Shown here: in pieces, positions 7,108 through 8,012 of the stretch
Layout of the letters: the number at the start of each line of letters is the position of its first letter
How positions within the stretch are numbered: position 1 is the stretch's first letter
Source of the DNA: Christensenella sp. UBA1262
GTDB taxonomy: Bacteria > Bacillota > Clostridia > Christensenellales > CAG-917
DNA: 8,012 nucleotides
Direction of reading: 5' to 3'
Assembly (NCBI GenBank): GCA_002308215.1
Contig: DBVO01000031.1
Span: forward strand, 1 to 8,012
The notes under the pieces: model-generated
What the model saw: only the letters and a program-made list of their open reading frames with translations
The model's database searches: none
Told to the model about the DNA's origin: nothing
Made by a program: the position numbers and the translations under genes

Positions 7108-7135
7108 ATTCTATCACTCGCATAATAATAGTCAA
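7108..7135 (-). promoter_or_regulatory. Promoter of the GtrA-family gene
   Basis: On the minus strand TTGACT (7130-7135), a 16-bp spacer and TAGAAT (7108-7113) preceded by TG one base upstream form an extended -10 promoter, with transcription predicted near 7101 and a leader of about 22 nt. A second overlapping candidate is TTGTCT (7148-7153), 17 bp, TATTAT (7125-7130). Either could be used. Confidence 0.65.
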
Positions 7136-7230
7136 TATGTACGCAATAGACAAAGTCGCAAATTTGTTGATTTATCTCTGTTTTAATTTTGCCTCACATT
7201 CAACATAAATTACAATATCGCACGTTTATC

Positions 7231-7245
7231 ATATCAATTTGATAT
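7231..7245. repeat. 15-bp palindrome overlapping a TATAAT box
   Basis: ATATCAA T TTGATAT is a perfect palindrome around one central base. Its right end overlaps TATAAT at 7243-7248 (plus strand), which has no good -35. The position and symmetry resemble a repressor operator, but AT-rich sequence makes chance palindromes likely and I do not recognise the regulator family. Confidence 0.4.
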
Positions 7246-7304
7246 AATAAACATTTTATTTAACAATTATTCAGATTATGTCTGTTATTAGTTAGTCGTC
7301 AATT

Positions 7305-7370
7305 TTAATATGTTAATTTATTTATCTTAAACACCATGATAAACAAAGAATTGTTTGCTAGATCAAGCAT
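7305..7370 (-). CDS. Possible 21-aa small protein or leader peptide with strong ribosome site
   Basis: On the minus strand AAGGAGGG (7381-7388) is followed, 11 nt after AGGAGG, by an ATG at 7370 and 21 codons (MLDLANNSLFIMVFKINKLTY) ending in TAA at 7305-7307. The ribosome site is as strong as that of the real genes in this window. Against it, the spacing is long, the peptide is very short with AT-rich codons, and no clear promoter precedes it (the best is TGTTATAAG just upstream, which would start transcription inside the ribosome site). It may be a small peptide, a remnant of a lost gene, or chance. Confidence 0.25.
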   Translation of the reverse strand: MLDLANNSLFIMVFKINKLTY

Positions 7371-7418
7371 GTTTATATAACCCTCCTTCTTATAACAATA
7401 GCCTTAAAAGTCCATTAT

Positions 7419-7438
7419 CAAAAATGCATGCATTTTTG
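7419..7438. repeat. Perfect 20-bp palindrome upstream of the esterase-like gene
   Basis: CAAAAATGCATGCATTTTTG reads the same on both strands with no spacer. It lies 49 bp upstream of the -35 of the esterase-like gene and abuts a pair of GCGCGTG repeats. It has too little GC and no T-run placement for a terminator, so a protein-binding site is the likeliest role. Confidence 0.55.
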
Positions 7439-7459
7439 CGCGTGGAATTTTAGCGCGTG
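7438..7459. repeat. Pair of GCGCGTG direct repeats
   Basis: GCGCGTG occurs at 7438-7444 and again at 7453-7459, 15 bp apart start to start, each preceded by a T-run. GC-rich heptamers stand out in this very AT-rich region. Tandem sites of this kind upstream of a promoter are typical of regulator binding; the regulator is unknown. Confidence 0.45.
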
Positions 7460-7487
7460 TATATTTTATATAATATAAGTTTTAGTC

Positions 7488-7516
7488 TTTACATAATATG
7501 CATTTTGCTATATAAT
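7488..7516 (+). promoter_or_regulatory. Near-consensus promoter of the esterase-like gene, predicted leaderless
   Basis: TTTACA (7488-7493), a 17-bp spacer and a perfect TATAAT (7511-7516) form the best promoter in the window. The expected start, 7-8 bases after the -10, falls at 7523-7524, the A of the ATG used by the gene. No Shine-Dalgarno lies between promoter and gene. Confidence 0.8.
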
Positions 7517-7523
7517 GCTAATT

Positions 7524-8012
7524 ATGGAATTGAAATTTATGACCCCAACTGAAGTTTGGGAGGGATTTGACCCATCTAAAGCACCTTTGGAATCGTCAAT
7601 AGTCGCAAGCGAGACCGACGATAATTTCGTGTGCGCAAAACAGTTCTTTACTGCAGACACAACACCTAGTGGAAAGCTTCGTGCTTTTATCGAAGTTTAT
7701 TATGACAAACGTTGGGCTGATGATAGACCAGCAATTCTCATGCTCTCCACTACTTCACACATGAACTATAAGGATTTCGTTCGCAAGATCGTATCTGAAG
7801 GTTATGTTGCGTGCGTACTTGATTATGCAGGAACTTTTGAAGACGAAAACCTTCATACAACTTTCCCTGCAGAATATAGTTTCGCAAGTTTTCCTGAAGC
7901 AAAAAAGCATATGATTCATATAGAGTCCGATGCTCGTCATACCCCATGGTATGTATGGTCGCTAATTGCTCGCAGAGCTATATCTTTACTTGTAGAGCAC
8001 AAACTTGTAGAT
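7524..8012 (+). CDS. Alpha/beta-hydrolase, esterase-like, N-terminal 163 aa (runs off window end)
   Basis: An open frame without stops runs from ATG 7524 to the window end. The pattern RPAILMLSTTSHMNYKDFVRK (68-88), then SEGYVACVLDYAG (91-103), fits the strand-loop-helix-strand start of an alpha/beta-hydrolase. WYVWSLIARRAISLLVEHKLVD (142-163) resembles the helix that precedes the Arg-Ile-Gly strand and nucleophile elbow (GxSxG) in acetyl-xylan esterase or dienelactone-hydrolase-like proteins. The nucleophile itself would lie just beyond the window, so activity cannot be confirmed. There is no signal peptide, so it is probably cytoplasmic. Start choice: ATG 7515 lies inside the -10 box, ATG 7524 coincides with the predicted transcription start, and ATG 7539 has only a weak GGA upstream. 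It is divergent from the GtrA-family gene, with palindromes and direct repeats upstream. Family assignment is moderate; the substrate is unknown. Confidence 0.75.
   Translation, partial: MELKFMTPTEVWEGFDPSKAPLESSIVASETDDNFVCAKQFFTADTTPSGKLRAFIEVYYDKRWADDRPAILMLSTTSHMNYKDFVRKIVSEGYVACVLDYAGTFEDENLHTTFPAEYSFASFPEAKKHMIHIESDARHTPWYVWSLIARRAISLLVEHKLVD

Larger units (their letters stand above)
7079..7523. other. Long AT-rich divergent intergenic region
   Basis: This 445-bp stretch separates the divergent GtrA-family and esterase-like genes. I see no full-length gene. It holds the promoters of both genes, two palindromes (7231-7245 and 7419-7438), a pair of short direct repeats (7438-7459), and a strong Shine-Dalgarno followed by a 21-codon ORF on the minus strand (7305-7370). 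No terminator-like hairpin, tRNA or recognised riboswitch was found. From about 7141 to 7230 I see nothing further. Confidence 0.7.

Noticed and set aside
7419..7438. Palindrome as a transcription terminator
   Set aside because: The stem is mostly A-T with no loop and no separate T-run after a GC-rich stem; an operator is more plausible.
7515..7523. ATG at 7515 as start of the esterase-like gene
   Set aside because: It overlaps the -10 box, so it would lie upstream of the predicted transcription start.
1..8012. CRISPR array, tRNA, rRNA, insertion sequence or phage genes
   Set aside because: No regularly spaced repeats, cloverleaf, rRNA-like sequence, transposase or phage protein could be recognised on either strand.

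Overview
The window is AT-rich bacterial DNA with textbook sigma-A-type promoters (TTGAAA/TTGATT/TTTACA with TATTAT or TATAAT at 16-17 bp), strong Shine-Dalgarno sequences of the AAGGAGG type and short GC hairpin/T-tract terminators. A glutamate dehydrogenase whose sequence closely resembles, from memory, the Clostridium symbiosum enzyme also points to a low-GC Firmicute, probably an anaerobic gut Clostridia-like organism. This placement is inference; there is no rRNA or other marker gene here.

Layout. Positions 93-4741 (minus strand) are a two-gene operon for two large membrane proteins of unknown function (924 and 623 residues). It is driven by a promoter at 4797-4825 and closed by a bidirectional terminator at 45-80. 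The two proteins share an unusual plan: three N-terminal membrane helices, one large extracytoplasmic domain, one C-terminal helix and a charged cytoplasmic tail. They also share a short motif block at the last helix, so they look like ancient paralogues that may form a complex. The second gene starts 2 nt after the first stops, and its ribosome binding site lies inside the last codons of the first. Across a 300-bp divergent regulatory region, 5042-6388 (plus strand) encodes an NAD-type hexameric glutamate dehydrogenase with its own promoter and terminator. Convergent to it, 6446-7078 (minus strand) encodes a GtrA-family four-helix membrane protein with an extra acidic cytoplasmic N-terminus.

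A 445-bp divergent intergenic region (7079-7523) follows. It holds the gtrA-type promoter, a 15-bp palindrome over a TATAAT box, a strong Shine-Dalgarno followed by a 21-codon ORF, a perfect 20-bp palindrome, a pair of GCGCGTG direct repeats and a near-consensus promoter at 7488-7516. That promoter serves the last gene, from 7524 off the window end, which resembles the N-terminal part of an alpha/beta-hydrolase (esterase-like). Its promoter lies so close to the start codon that the mRNA is predicted to be leaderless.

The most promising unknown is the paired membrane-protein operon. No CRISPR array, tRNA, rRNA, transposase or phage gene was seen. The genes do not form an obvious single pathway: glutamate metabolism, a putative lipid-linked-sugar membrane protein, an esterase and the unknown envelope pair.
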